A stretch of 64,000 nucleotides of DNA from Cylicocyclus nassatus. Its lineage: Eukaryota > Nematoda > Chromadorea > Rhabditida > Strongylidae. The position numbers and the translations under genes are program-made. The notes under the pieces are model-generated. The model saw only the letters and a program-made list of their open reading frames with translations. It made no database searches and was not told the origin of the DNA. The stretch covers positions 84,400,636 to 84,464,635 of the forward strand of contig CATQJL010000112.1 in assembly GCA_958299035.1 (NCBI GenBank). The letters run 5' to 3'. Below, piece by piece: positions 21,601 to 33,959 of the stretch (its first letter is position 1; each line of letters opens with the position of its first letter).

Positions 21601-24600
21601 TGTCCGTTTCGTAGATCTATTATATCAAGATAAGGCAGGTACTGGGGTGTAGGGCTTTTCGCACTACCGTAATGCTTTCCGCGCAGTACTACCGTCGCGC
21701 GCGACACACCCTGCGGCGGCTTTTGCCTAGGAAAGAGTTGCGGCGTGTGTGACGTGTTAAGACAAGTCAAAATCAGGGTAGCGATAGGTACCGCCCGTGC
21801 GGAAAGACCGTCTTCCCAGGTACTGACTTGAAGGCTACTGTTGAGATTAACTATTAAGGTTGAAGTTCGTAGTGTTAAGTGAGTACGGGTTCGCTTCATT
21901 CATTCAAATAAAAGCAAATTAAACAAAATTACCTGTTTTGGGAATGGCACTAGGATTAGCCGGTATATTCAAGGAGGTGATGTAACCATCTGCAATAGGC
22001 CAATTCGAATATTGTATTGTGGGAGCGTCCAGAAGAGAAACGGCCGATCCCAAACACTCCTAGAATGGTGCACTGCCGTAATTTCTTAATCTATCTACTA
22101 CTTATCCTTGAAGTTTTAGCCAGTTCATAGACACTGATTCATTGTATGTCTGCATAAAAGTATTTTACAGAATGCTTTTGTTGTGCACATGCTGCTAAAG
22201 CTTATGAACATGGTTTAGAGCTTACAAAACAATCCATTTTGTTTGTTTCTAAAAACCCAACAACTTTTATCTACAAACACATAAAGGTAGCAAGCTTCTC
22301 AGTAAGGTCATTTGATCTGGGATCATGACAATCTATATATAAATAAAACTCAATCTCTGTAAATTTGTTCGTATGTAAGTATGTGGCTTATAGACTCCTT
22401 TGTTTGTGAACCGATGAGGCTGAAATTTGCTCCCCTATAAATAAGGCCAGGCGCAGAAGATAGGCTACTTTTTGCGACGATTCACTGGTCCTTCTATCGA
22501 TTTATTGATTTGTTTATTAACATCTAGGAAAATGAAAGCTGTATCATTCATTTTTCCAAGTTAAGTAGTAGGGGGCGGTAGAAATCATTTACATTTTGCG
22601 GTAAGGAGGATGTGGTGTCACGAAGCGAGCCGGTCAAGAAGGACCAATTCACCACGGATAATGCACGTGTGCTGGAACTGACTTGGAGCTGAAGCAGGAG
22701 AGGAATAGAAAATATGATCTGGAGGAAGTGGAGGAATAGATGCAAACATCTTGAAGCAGACGGGCCACTGTGGATCCTTGGCCCGGACGGGACCGGGGAC
22801 CGCAGCTAGTTAAAGATGCCTACACTTTTCCTTAAGACATTTTATACAAAGCAGTACAGGCATGCCAAGTAAGTGAATGCTAAGTGCTATGAGCATCGTT
22901 GAAGGCAATCCTCGGCAAATACTCGACGTAGAATTTTCTTGCTTAGCTGGAGTAATCGAACACGGTGATTCCAAAATTTTGCCTTATAGTGCACGAAAAT
23001 GGTGAGAACCAGCATTTTCCAAGACCTTTCCTTCTGTATTTGGACGCTGGAAGTTTCGTCATGGTCGGAGACGCAGAGTAGTTGCGGAACCCCTATGGTT
23101 ATAGCTTCGCGCACATCGGCTCCGACGCGTGAAGAAGCTCGAGCCCGTCCAAGCGCGTATAAGAATGGCTTGCGCGCACGGGTTTGCGAGCAGTATTCTT
23201 GGCAGGGGCAGCATGCTACGCGCTCGGACTTGCTCGATTTTCATATTTAAGGCGCAAGCAAGCTACCATATCAAAATTCCAAGATGTTCGGTTTTGCCGA
23301 ACCACTGTCTTTAGGCACACCTGATCGTGCGTTTGAATTGCTTAGTGCCATGTACAACCTATTCGCGCCGTTCACAACACAAGGTTTCTTCTTTAGATTC
23401 CCTCAAAAAGATTCACCACCATCAGGGAGTCTTCAGACCGCGCTGGTTGCCGCCATTGCAGCCGATAGCCGCTTTCGCGTCGGTTGTCGCCTTTGCCGCC
23501 GAAGCGCAGTGGATCAGATCTTGTCCGCGCTGTCCGCGGGGCACATAGCGGGGGCTTATTTACACTAGTGGTATTCACAGGGATTTTGTTTTTTCTTGCT
23601 ATTCTTTTGTTCTAATTTCTTCTATGTATTGGTAACAGTTCTGTTGCTAATGTGGTTTTGATCCGGCTTCTGTACCTTCGCTGTTCTTCGATGCTGAGCG
23701 ATTGGATAGTTGTCCGAAGGAGATTTCCTTCTCCCACTAAGGTATTCGTTTATGCTAAAAAGCAAATGATGTTAAATGGAGTTTCTAACTAGTCATTTCT
23801 AGTTCACTCCTTCTGCTAACTGGCCGGTTTCGTTAAAAACGAGGTTTTTGAAACTTTACTGTACTACCGTCTAGATTTCATTCTGACCATATCGCTATGC
23901 TGGGTGAGCAATATCGTTTCGAAACGATGTTTTTCCTACTTTCTTTATTTCATATAATCGTGATGATGGCGCGAATATCGTCATGATTTTATAAATGACC
24001 TTTTTCTAAAGCTCTTTTACTATGTTGTAGGAGCGATGTCGCTGTGGATGTACTTGTCTTTGGTTCCACTTTATTATGTTGAATGAACGATTTATTCCAA
24101 AAGCAAAGTCATTTTGGTGTCTTTTTCGTCTTGGGGCTCGTCCATTGTACACTCAGCAAAGAGAACAGCCAATTCACGAAAACTAGATGATAGAATCCGT
24201 TTTGCAAAGGTGATAGAATCAAAGAGTTAAAAACCTTAAGTGCACAGAAGAGATTTTGGCCTGTAGAATATCCTTCATACAGCATAGTGTAGTAGCTTTT
24301 TTTCAAAAAGAGTACAAAAGTTTTTTTCACTACTGCGAATATGTCCGCACTACGTACCCTACGAAGGAAGTCTGACCCAATGCGTTCCGGCTGTAAAAGC
24401 GGAACTTGCGCGAATGCGACTAACCGCTGCATTAGTGGCAACCGGCGCGGTCTGGAGGCTCCCTTACACTTGCTTTAATTTTCATGTGTTGTGCAACTGA
24501 CTGAATCTTGTTTACTTGGAAAGATTCTGAAAGAAAGATCTCCTTCAATTTTGTAGTCAAAACACCGAGAAAAAGCCTTTTGTGTACATCTTTGGGGGTG

Positions 24601-27600
24601 GTAATGCAACATAGCCAGTTCGTAAGGATATAAGCCCTTTAGTGTAGTTATATTTATCTCTGATTGGTTTTCTATTTCATCATTTTGTATAAAGTCAGGT
24701 TGGCGCGAAAGTTCTTGCGTAATTCAAACAAAATTCAATAACTTTTCAATAACTCTTCGAAGGGTAAGTTAAATTGATAGCTCAGTATCTTAAAAATAGA
24801 GGAAGGAGGTTTGCGCTTCATGATAAATGTTTAAGCCAAACATTCTATAAGTTAGTCACCGAGAACGAAGCTTTTGAATATGGCGATTCAAATTTTGCAG
24901 ATTTGAGTTGATGCTAGAAAGTCACGGGGGCCGCTAATTGGTTCAAGAAAATCTGTAAAAACTCTCTACACCAATAGTTCATATGTTACTTTGGCAGTTC
25001 AACTTCGTTCAGAAATGTGAAAAATTTTTTTTTGAAAAATGTCTTACAAGAAGAATCCCCGTATAGCTGTAGTTTTTTTTCACACATTTTCACAATTTGG
25101 ATAAAAAAACACGTTTTTTATTTATTTTTTTATTTATTTATGAGTACACTTAAGGTGTGCCGTAGAGAAGACAAAAACTTTAAGAAATAAAATAAAGAAA
25201 GCAGCCAAACCTCAGACTTAGTAGACAGAGAAGATTACGGAGATACACTGAAAGTAAGACGAAGCCCAGTCCCACACTAACAAGCCAATCGTACAGACGA
25301 AGCAAGAAACATAATGGCCGAAAGAATTCTAGAGAATCTAGAATTTTGGATTGGAAATTTGGAGCGTAAAACAGTGTTATTGCTGGAACAGGTACTGTGA
25401 TAAGGAAATTTTTCCTGTAAAACGCATCTTTCAAGAATTTTTTTGTTTTAGCATTTCCAAACGAGATTACAGCCTGCCAAAGTAACATGTGGACTTTGGT
25501 GTTAGGGAATTTTCACAAATTTTTTTGGGCTAGCTAGCAGCCCTCCGCGATTTTCTAGCATTAACCGCACAATTTGAATCGCTATTTTTGGAAGCTTCGT
25601 TCTCGGTGATTAACTTACAAAACTTACATAATGTTTAGCTTAAATATTTATTATGAAGCGCCAACCTTCTATTTTTAAGATACTGAAGAAAAATTCAAAA
25701 ATTGAAGGTGTGCGAGTGCATGAGAGCTACTTTGATGTTTTCAAAGAAAAAAATATGATGGATTGTGAAGGTGTGGGTGGTGGTTGTGTTAAGGTCTCAG
25801 TTGGCCTCCTAACAATTCGACAAAGGCGGTGGTGTAATGTGTGTAGTATCTGAGCTGATTTGCTCTGAAACTTGTAAACTCTTGAAGCGTTTTTCACAAA
25901 TTAAAGAAAAGGTGATTTTGTTGGATTGTGGTTGTTTGATTTGAATATAGGCAAGACCAAATTCAATTATATTAGGCATTCCGAAAGTAATTTCGCTTTT
26001 TTCAAACGGGCGCCACATTTGACAGAACAAAGGTTTCTGAAAGATCTTGGATGCATTCGATGCATAATTTCATTCTCTTTCTAATGGTTATGAAAGTGTT
26101 GCAAAACATTCAATGAGCTTTCAGAAAATAACCAAAATTTGCGACCCATGCTTTTTGAGATGGTCAAGTTTCACGTTTTTTTAAAACTTTCATATCAATC
26201 CTCAGAAGGAGTTCAAGTAACGATTTGATAGAGTAAACCTTATAAAATAAAGCACTTCTTTTTTCTCCTTCTCTTTGCTCGCTGTAATTTTTTAAAAGAT
26301 TTTTTAACAAAACCATCGGATTTTGGCAGGCTCACATCGGCCACAATCGCATCAAACATCGTAATTATTCGGAATTTGAGACTACCAAGATGGTATTATG
26401 AGTTAGCATTGATTTTACAAAGCAAATGAGGATTTACGGGTTCGAAATATCAAGTTTCGAGTTTTTCGGGTACAACCTGGGGCTCGCTAAAAAAATGAGT
26501 TATGATGATTTTATCCCCGGAAACTAAACGAATCGGAAACAAAAAACACCCGTTAGAAAGAGGAGAAATTGCTGCATTGAATAGTGCACGAGCTGCTCTT
26601 CTTTTGATGTTCTACGAGGATTTAGCTGCCCAAGTATGGAAATCGGTAGCATCAGTTAAAATTCTGTTAAAAATGTATGACAAGATGTGGAAAGGAGAAA
26701 AAACAATACTGTATTCTATAAGGTTCACCCTATCGAATCGTTATTTGAACTCCTTCTGAGGAATGATATGAAAGTTTTAAAAAATCGTGAAACTTGACCA
26801 TCTCAAAAAGCATGGGTCGCAAATTTTGGTTACTTCTGAAAGCTCATTGACTGTTTTGCAACACTTTTATAACCGTTAGAAAGAGAATGAAATTATGCAT
26901 CGAATGCATCCAAGACCTCTCAAAAACCTTTGTTCTATCAAATGTGGCGCCCGTTTGAAAAAAGCGAAATTACTTTCGGAATGACCTAATATATACCTGC
27001 AGCAGGCTGTCGAAAACAATCAAGTCAGTCTTCCTCTCGTTCAGATACTGAAGAAACCGCCGATCTTCCAAAAACCTTTCACAAGATTCTTGATCTCGTA
27101 TAAGAATTCTGAAACAAAATTACATTGTCATAAAAGAATTCTATGTTTCAATGTGTTCGCGATAGTTAATACTTTGTAACACTGCGTGGTCCTCGTAGAT
27201 CCCAAGGTCGGGCAAAATCGGTTGGTTGGTACATCTCCCACAGCAAGGCACCTCCACTTCGTACTATTTCAATCCCTAAAAATACGCCATCTTGTCTTGG
27301 AATTCCTTTTTTTGCATTACATGTGGCATGCTTAAGTATCGTAACGTCATTTGAACGTATTCCTTTATTTTTCATTATTATAACAGATTTTTCTGGGAAA
27401 AGCTAATCTGGTTTTCTTGTAAGGTTCAAACATGGTGTATTTGCCAAACATTCCTCCATGCGATCAAATAAAGTTAATCATCGTTTATTGCGCGGACTGG
27501 TTCTTGTTGCCATGTTATTCATAATGATAAATGGCGAAAATGAAGATTTGAACGACAATGTTTACCTTCTTCGTCATGTCCCCAGTAACTGATTCTCGTC

Positions 27601-27800
27601 CACTCTGAAGGCAATTTAATCTCGCCAGAGCCAAAATCGTAGAGATACGTTTGGATCCATGTTATGTTGGTTCCGTGAGGCATCCCCATCCCAACATCTT
27701 TCATCATCACATCGTGACTGGGCACTCCATTTAAAGGTATTAATGTGACATCGAGAGCCACTAGTGGACGAATTGAAGTGAGAAGTAAAAAGAACAACAT
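18612..27800 (-). CDS. UDP-glycosyltransferase (UGT), gene A
   Basis: Transfers a sugar from a UDP-sugar to small lipophilic molecules in the ER lumen (xenobiotic and steroid-type conjugation). Exons 5'-3': 27566-27800, 27173-27275, 26997-27108, 21933-22059, 20011-20147, 19847-19962, 19460-19778, 19235-19409, 19090-19187, 18898-19022, 18612-18831. All phases close, giving 588 aa against about 520-530 usual. Residues 1-16 are a signal peptide. SHDVMM (28-33) holds the acceptor-site histidine. FILVSFGS and then WAPLKEML (W434), HPNLQYLISHGGINTVNE (443-460) and GDQ (475-477) form the UDP-sugar-binding signature. FWFSIAVILSTLFSLLLM is the C-terminal membrane segment; the usual basic cytosolic tail is missing. 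Weak donors are GTTGTT after exon 6 and GTGGGT after exon 9. Introns 3 (4.9 kb) and 4 (1.8 kb) are filled with mobile elements. The substrate cannot be told. Confidence 0.95.
20210..20607 (+). mobile_element. Non-autonomous Helitron-like element in UGT A intron 4
   Basis: Starts TCTATATATATATATAAAAC after A and ends GGAAGCCAACTAG followed by T, with the GC-rich hairpin-like gcccgggctggaccggggg before the end. It shares gataggctactttttgcg and ccttctat.gatttatt words with the copy at 22332, so it belongs to the same family. 398 bp, no coding region. Confidence 0.6.
20620..21930. other. UGT A intron 4 remainder, nothing firm
   Basis: A 137-codon open frame at 20748-21161 on the plus strand has no recognisable domain, lies antisense inside an intron and is probably chance or repeat-derived. 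Nothing else in this part of the intron was recognised. Confidence 0.4.
22332..22809 (+). mobile_element. Non-autonomous Helitron-like element in UGT A intron 3
   Basis: Starts TCTATATATAAATAAAACTC after A and ends GGGGACCGCAGCTAG before T, with cccggacgggaccgggg as the 3' hairpin region. 478 bp. Internal words match the element at 20210; no helicase coding region. Confidence 0.6.
22870..24690. other. UGT A intron 3, central unique part
   Basis: Mixed-composition intron sequence with a GC-rich patch near 23090-23570, where several short frames overlap. None shows a recognisable domain, and no clear inverted repeat was found. Confidence 0.4.
24780..25690. repeat. Foldback element in UGT A intron 3
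   Basis: Inverted words: ctcagtatcttaaaaataga (24782) with tctatttttaagatactgaa (about 25668), cttcatgataaatgtttaag with its diverged complement near 25640, caccgagaacgaagctt (24859) with aagcttcgttctcggtg (about 25593). The interior includes a T-rich tract at 25065-25140. A mariner-like end, caggttggcgcgaaagttct, lies just outside at 24697, so the full element may run from about 24695. Confidence 0.75.
25972..26989. mobile_element. 1-kb mariner-type MITE abutting a UGT A splice donor
   Basis: Left end ttaggcattccgaaagtaat and inverted right end ttaggtcattccgaaagtaa, each flanked by the TA target (25970-25971, 26990-26991). Long inverted arms continue inward (gggcgccacatttgacagaa; agatggtcaagtttcacg). 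On the gene strand the element begins 7 nt into intron 3, right behind the GTATATA donor of exon 3. No transposase. Confidence 0.85.
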
Positions 27801-29825
27801 GCGTAACAGCGATTAGTGATAGGGGGTCGACACAGCTGGTTTAATGTTGAGAAAAGTGCAAGGAGCAGTTCAGAAGGAACAAGTCGGGTTGGGTGGCGCC
27901 CTAAATGCAGAGGGCAATGTTTGGACAGAAACGATGTGAATTTAACATGATGATAGATAGCTTTTTACTTCATCAAATTCATATTTTGATCTGCAAGTGC
28001 AATGTCTGTCGGAGGCATGGAATGATGGTAATGAAGATAAGCCAGTCTTAATTTTGTTCGACACCTTTCGGCACCGATCATCTAGGCTTGCAAACTGATC
28101 AAATCAAAGATAATATTTTCTGTTTTGTATAAAATGTCAGAAAAAATAATGATAGTAATGTGAGCGTGAATGAATCCAAAGTGGAAACAATGGATGCAAA
28201 ACTTGGATTTCATTTTAATCATTTTAGTAACGACATAATCAGCTCTGTATAATATCCAAAAATGTAACAGTTCTGGATAGGTTCACTCAAGGAACGAGAG
28301 ATTTTTCGCTCGATCCAAAGACATAAATACCACGAATAATTTTACGTCCTGCAGACAGTTTTATTTTACAAACGATCTAGTCTGCAAGTAGAAACTGGTT
28401 TCAAGTTTGAGTACTTTGATAATCATTTCCAAACGAGTACAATAGGTCCAGCGGCAACTATCCACTTCTATGATCACTTGAGTATGTTGAGTTAAGCTTA
28501 GGTCCTCATCTCATGAAAATATTCATCTTTATCCATGTAGGTGTATATGCTTTGATTAGAAAATTTCCTCTTTTTGAGGCAGAATACAAATAAGTATTAA
28601 ATAAAGGAATAACACAAACTGCATCATGCTGCATCATCACAGAGACTTAAGACGTGATGTGTCAACTTGCGATATACTAGTGATATAATGACAGCCGGCA
28701 AAATGGTTTGCGGAATGAAGCTGAGCTCTAACTTAGGTTGCGACCTCGTACGTCACGTCCATGGAGGTTACTATTGCCCCTTGTATTATGCACTTATGTA
28801 TTTTATGGCGCTTATGATGCCACGTTCTGTTTTGAAGATGGTTATGATGTGGATGAAGACGAGGCACTATTTTTATGCTAGCTTGAACCCATCCCAAAGT
28901 TCTAGAGCTTTTTAGGAGAAGGAATGTGCCATTATCTGGTTTCATTCACTGCCTGTAAAACATGGTTGTGTTGCAGCCTTGCTAAGGTAGTTAAGTACCA
29001 GTGGTGACTTTCAAACTTCTAAAGTAATCATTTAAGGCAGGAAGCAAGAAAAAGAGAAAGTGGACGATGCTCAAGTCAAATTTAGACAGACATTTTCTTG
29101 TTAATGTGACATTATCATTGATTAAAACTTTGGCGGTGAACTACGAACTTATGTGTCGCTCACTTGGAAGCATAGCAAACAATTAAGAAGCGACTGCAGA
29201 CAAGAAACAAAGAGATTTTGAGTCTGATGATTTTCACACGGTATGGCTGCCTACGTTAACAAAGAAAAAATAAGAAAAGAAGAACGTTTAGCGAAATTAC
29301 CTGTTCATCTCATCACTATGAAATCGATGTCTTAGCAGGTTTGGAATCCAGAGAGAAGGGCGTGCACACGTCGTAGTAAACAGCAGAAGGTTGTCCAACA
29401 CTTCTCCAAAAGTGGAAATCTTATGAGACTTGATAGATGCTCACCTTATCTTCCTATTTCTTGTTCTGGAAAAACTTCAGTAAGTGCTGGTATATATCTT
29501 CGAAATGGTACTTTATCTTTTCTCTGGTCTATAATTCCTTCCTATACATGAAACAGACTATGGTTTGTTCACTACATTTCGCGAAGCGTAGTAAACAAGG
29601 AAGCAAAAACTAGATACGTCAACAACAGACTTGAAGATTTTATGTTTCGATCAGCTACATCAATTTTTCATAGCTGACTCATACGGTACAATCATTATGG
29701 GTAAGTGTCTCGCAGCACCGATCATCAATGATTAATGAAACTAAACCTATTGACTGCAGTAGAGTAAATTCGTCGGTAAAAAGAGTGCCCAGCGGTCGCG
29801 AGATTTCTTTGTGCTTGGACATATA
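27801..29825. other. Upstream region of UGT gene A
   Basis: AT-rich intergenic DNA that should contain the UGT A promoter. No TATA box or xenobiotic-response-type site could be assigned with confidence. The short frame at 28667-28915 is Met/Tyr-rich and unconvincing as a protein. Confidence 0.45.
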
Positions 29826-30723
29826 CTCAGATAATCGCCGGAGGCAGGCGGACCGCAAACTCGCGCTTTTCTGCAGGCGGTCAGCACTACCTCAGACAAT
29901 CGCTGGGGGCAGGCGGGCACCGGAAAAATAGATTGCCGATTTCTCGCACCCCGCTCGCGGATTTCTTGGAAAGCAATCAGAACTTTTCGGAAGACCGCTT
30001 GCTGAGTCAGCGGATTTTTGAGAGACCGCCTGTTGAATTTTTTTCGCTCTTATTTTTTGCAGATATATTGCTGAATCTCTGAGAAATCGAGAACTCAGCA
30101 AGCGGTCTTCCGAAAAGTCCTGATTAATTTCCAAAAAATCCGCGAGCGGGGTGCGAGAGATCAGCAATCTATTTTTCCGATGCCCGCTTGCCCCCGGCTA
30201 TTGTCTGAGACTTTGGGGCGTGGCCAAACCTTCAGCCGGGGGTATTCCTTTACTGTTGCATGTTCTGCCAGCGGTCAGCAATACAGAATTTTCTGCGGGC
30301 GCTCGTCAAAATTTCGTTCAACAAGCGCTGGGCACAATTTTAACGACGCTCGGACTCTTTTTACGCAGTTTCGGGCGTGCAAAAGTAAGACTCTATATGG
30401 CAGAGTTGTCATCGATGGTTTGATTACCTGAGTTTGGGGTACTCTCTCTCAGCGAAAGGTACCTACGAGCTGTGCGGTCCTACACAAAGGACCGTGCGGC
30501 CCTCAATAAATTTGCATATTCTCGCGGAAGGCCTGCGAGAATGCGGCTACTGCGCCGCAACTAATCTATGGAAAAGCCGCAGTTGTTCTCCGAGCCTTCG
30601 TCTGAAGTTTTGCCGGAATTCTTCCAAATATCTGCAAGCGGATCGCAAAAATTCGCGGGCTATTTTTCAGGTGCCCGCTTGCCCATAAATCGCATGGCCG
30701 TCTGCCTCCAGTGATTATCTGAG
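29826..30723. mobile_element. Outer foldback MITE of family 2 carrying a nested copy
   Basis: Outer ends ctcagataatcgccggaggc (left) and gcctccagtgattatctgag (right) are inverted. Between them sits a complete family 2 copy (29891-30209). The remaining interior is GC-rich with paired words such as ttgcagat(at) / atatctgcaa and gcgggc repeats. It indicates that the family has long and short forms, or that one copy jumped into another. Confidence 0.7.
29891..30209. mobile_element. MITE family 2 (ctcagacaatcgc ends), copy 1
   Basis: A 319-bp palindromic element. Ends ctcagacaatcgctgggggc and, inverted, ctcagacaatagccgggggc. Arms include gatttctcgcaccccgctcg, cggattt.ttggaaagcaat and ttttcggaagaccgcttgct, each mirrored. 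Nearly the same sequence is found at 50904 and 59380. Confidence 0.85.
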
Positions 30724-33490
30724 TGGTTAACATCGACGTACGCATGAAACGCAGAGATTCTTCGCACCCAAATTTTACCGCAAATCTCGGCACCGCAAGG
30801 GCGCTATATATTGACAGACTGTGGGTATCATCTCTGCCAAGTAAAAAACTCAAGAACGGTGTGCACACATCGTCTAGACAAACCTGAGCTTGTTATCCTC
30901 TGTTTCCAAGTAATAAACAATCTTGGATGAAATAGACCACGAGTATTAACTTATCAATCGAAAGATCAAATTTGTCATAGATGTGCGCAAAGTGTAACTC
31001 AAGTTTTCTAGTCTCATCGTCGGAATAAAAATTGCACGCATTGATTTCGCAGTGCATGCTAGATTGGTCTCATTCTTTGTTCAGAAATTGTCTATGACAC
31101 TTGAAATAACTACACAATTTTGTAAGGGAATTTTATTTGCAACTGTTCAAGGTGCTTGTGTCTGGTTTGTGTCTGAGGAGCATGTGTGACGCAAATCAAA
31201 AAAGCTGTAAAACTGCAAAGTTCATGAAGACAGAAAGAATAGTGGGTGTAGGTTATTTGATAGGGCACAGACGATGGCAGATATGAACAAAGCTAACCTT
31301 TGTCCATTTCTTTTAAGATTTCCATTCTAATTTCGCGTTGTTGCCTTGCCCAATGCTCACGACCGTATAAATAAATAAATTACAAGGAGTGACAAAATAT
31401 CAAAGCGTTGTTATCGAAGGTTGAGGGCCATATGTCAAGGGATGTGGGTGGTCCCGCGCGGACTTCTTGAGATAACACATCTCTATGCTCAAGGATGCGA
31501 ATTTTTTGCAGACAACCGCCTCCTTTCGGTCGTTTGGCGACATATAGGCCCGTAGTAAACCCCCATCAGGGCATCTCTCTTGAACCGGACCGGAGTTGAT
31601 CTCATCGCGCCTCAGCACATTGCCAGGGGAGCGATTGATTTGGAGCAGATCACTGACTGGACATTCGCGTTTTCAAAATTGGAACGTTTTTGCCATTTGT
31701 GCATTGATAGTCAAGTGGATAAGGCTAATGCATTTCAAGCGGGAGTGCCGTGGTACGGGTGCGGCTAGCGACACCGTTTTTGCTACTTGGCCTGGCGATC
31801 TTTGACAGCGGCCGCTGTCAAAAGATGATAGCCGCTATCAGAGATTTCGCCTGGCAAATAACAAGATAAAACAATTACACAGTATTTTGGCAATCATACG
31901 AGGAAAAGATACATTTAACGAAAAATGAATAGAAAGGTAAATTTATCTTCTTGTTATCTGAAGTGATTCTTTGAGAAAAACGAGCAACAACTGCAAGAAA
32001 AATGCAAAAAAACCTTTTTTTCCATTTCGCCGCGCAATCAGCTGTTCATCGATCCTCACTTACGTGGGCGCCCGAAATTGTGCAGTTTTGGAAATTTGCA
32101 CCGCAAAAGAACGTCGGCTGCGATGTTTCGTAAGTTACTAGGGAGCAACTTACGGAGGTTTTCTCTGTGCTCTCCTCTTTAGCACAGTATTCACCTAATG
32201 TCGTCGCCTGGCTCAACTCCGATGACTCGGTCGGGAGCTGATCTCCCTACCGGGCTTCATCTGAAGCTAACCTGTAGGGTGACCTTGCATACTTACACTA
32301 AACGCGGACAGTCCTCATCTCACCCGACAAAGCCTCATATGAGGGCCTCAGGGGAGATCATCTCCCGTGACCGAGCTTTACTACGGGCCATAGCTTTACC
32401 GCTGTCGACATCCACGATATATAGTTCGCGATGAGTTAGTGAAAATGCTTTGAAAGCCTATCAGCACTGCTCATTTTTGTCGAGTGAGCGTTAATGTTGG
32501 GCTTTTGAAGCGCGTTTTCAGGACTTAGCACACGAGTTGGCATGTGGCTGGGCTGCGGTGCCCTTGAAGGGTCTACATGCAACGAGTATTTGCCGCTACT
32601 GAGCTTGTGGGCTTGCATAAATTTTGATCTAATCCACTCTTCGTGTGGATCTCATTTATCACGAGATGCATGCAAGCGATGTTGTCATTAGAGCATTTGG
32701 TGACTAAGGTAAACTATAAACTAGGCCCAGGCAAAAGACTATTGAGCTTTTGATGCCATATAGTGCAAATGATGAGCCGTTTGAAAGATAGAACCTGAAT
32801 GTTTTGCTTTACCGGTTTCGACCAAGGCGATCACCCGGAAACTTCAATCGGATAAGTCGTATGACTATCTTAGTGGTGGCTGCACGAGGCAAGCAACTGT
32901 AAAGAGCTAAGACAATTTGAGATTCGAATCTGGGAAAATCTTCCTCAAGTAGGTTTGCGCGGTAGCAAACGACGTAGCGAAGCAGGCTTTACAACACAGC
33001 TCTCAAAGATTTGCTCGAAATTCGTTTCACAAAACTTCAAAGTCAAAACCTAAGAGGATCTGATTGCCTAAAAAACTAAGAAAGTATCATATTTCCTCAA
33101 AAACATTACTATAGCTTCCTACTTGCTCAAGCATATAATCTCCAAATTTGGCATTTACATAAACGTTTTCTTATTCAACACATTGACGACCAAGACCTTT
33201 CACAGACTACTCAACATTTTTATGAAAAATCACGCATAAACTCATCTACGGCATACCTACAGTAGCGTTGAGGACAAAAACAGTGAAGGTTATACATAGA
33301 TCCAGCACAGAAGAAAACTCTTGAAGTGATTGTGGTAGCCAACATGGTAGCCATTTCAATGAAAATCAAGCCTTGACACACCATGTGTGTCACGCGGTCG
33401 TCAATGTGTTAATCCATGGCTATAAACAAAAGTTGAGCTGCTCCCACATAGGTAGTTCTATAGTTTAAAGCAAACCTTGAGCAAACATAT
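30724..33490. other. Intergenic between the two UGT genes, low content
   Basis: No gene seen. It contains a degraded relative of the TATATGTCGCC foldback (about 31425-31560) and a 22-bp perfect palindrome, tttgacagcggccgctgtca plus aa, at 31801-31822. Another GC-richer patch lies at 32190-32420. Possible short frames are not protein-like. Confidence 0.45.
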
Positions 33491-33629
33491 AGGTGCTATC
33501 TTGTAAAGCTTCTCAGACAATCGGTGCCGTAGCTCCGGAGGACAGTCGAAATCTGACAGAGCTGCGGAGGACCCAATTGACCACTGAGAGCGGGGCGAGG
33601 GTGCGGTTCCTTCTTGTAGGTCACGGTGA

Positions 33630-33900
33630 CGTCACAAGCAGGCGAGTGGGACCCCTCTCTGGGACGCGCAAATCTCTGCTCCGGAGGTACGCCAGATTTG
33701 GGAGAACCCCGGAGCAGAGATTTGCGCTCTGGAGGTCGCCAGATTTGGGACACCTCCGGGCACAAAATGGGAGGGCTCCGGAGCACAAAATGGGAGGTTT
33801 CCGAAGCACAAAATGGGAGGGCTCCGGAGCACGAGTGGCAAATCCCCGCAGGGGAAACCCCGCGGCTCTGCCATTTCTGCTCCGGAGGTATGCCGTCGAC
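33630..33900. repeat. GC-rich hairpin and 23-bp tandem repeat
   Basis: The hairpin caaatctctgctccgg..ccggagcagagatttg sits at about 33669-33724. It is followed by three to four tandem units of about 23 bp built on gcacaaaatgggaggg and ctccgga, at about 33768-33835. Overlapping open frames on both strands arise from this repeat. Confidence 0.8.
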
Positions 33901-33959
33901 TGTCTGAGTTCCCATGCTTCGTGGAATGATGCTGCAAAATCTCTTCAGAGAGCAACGAG

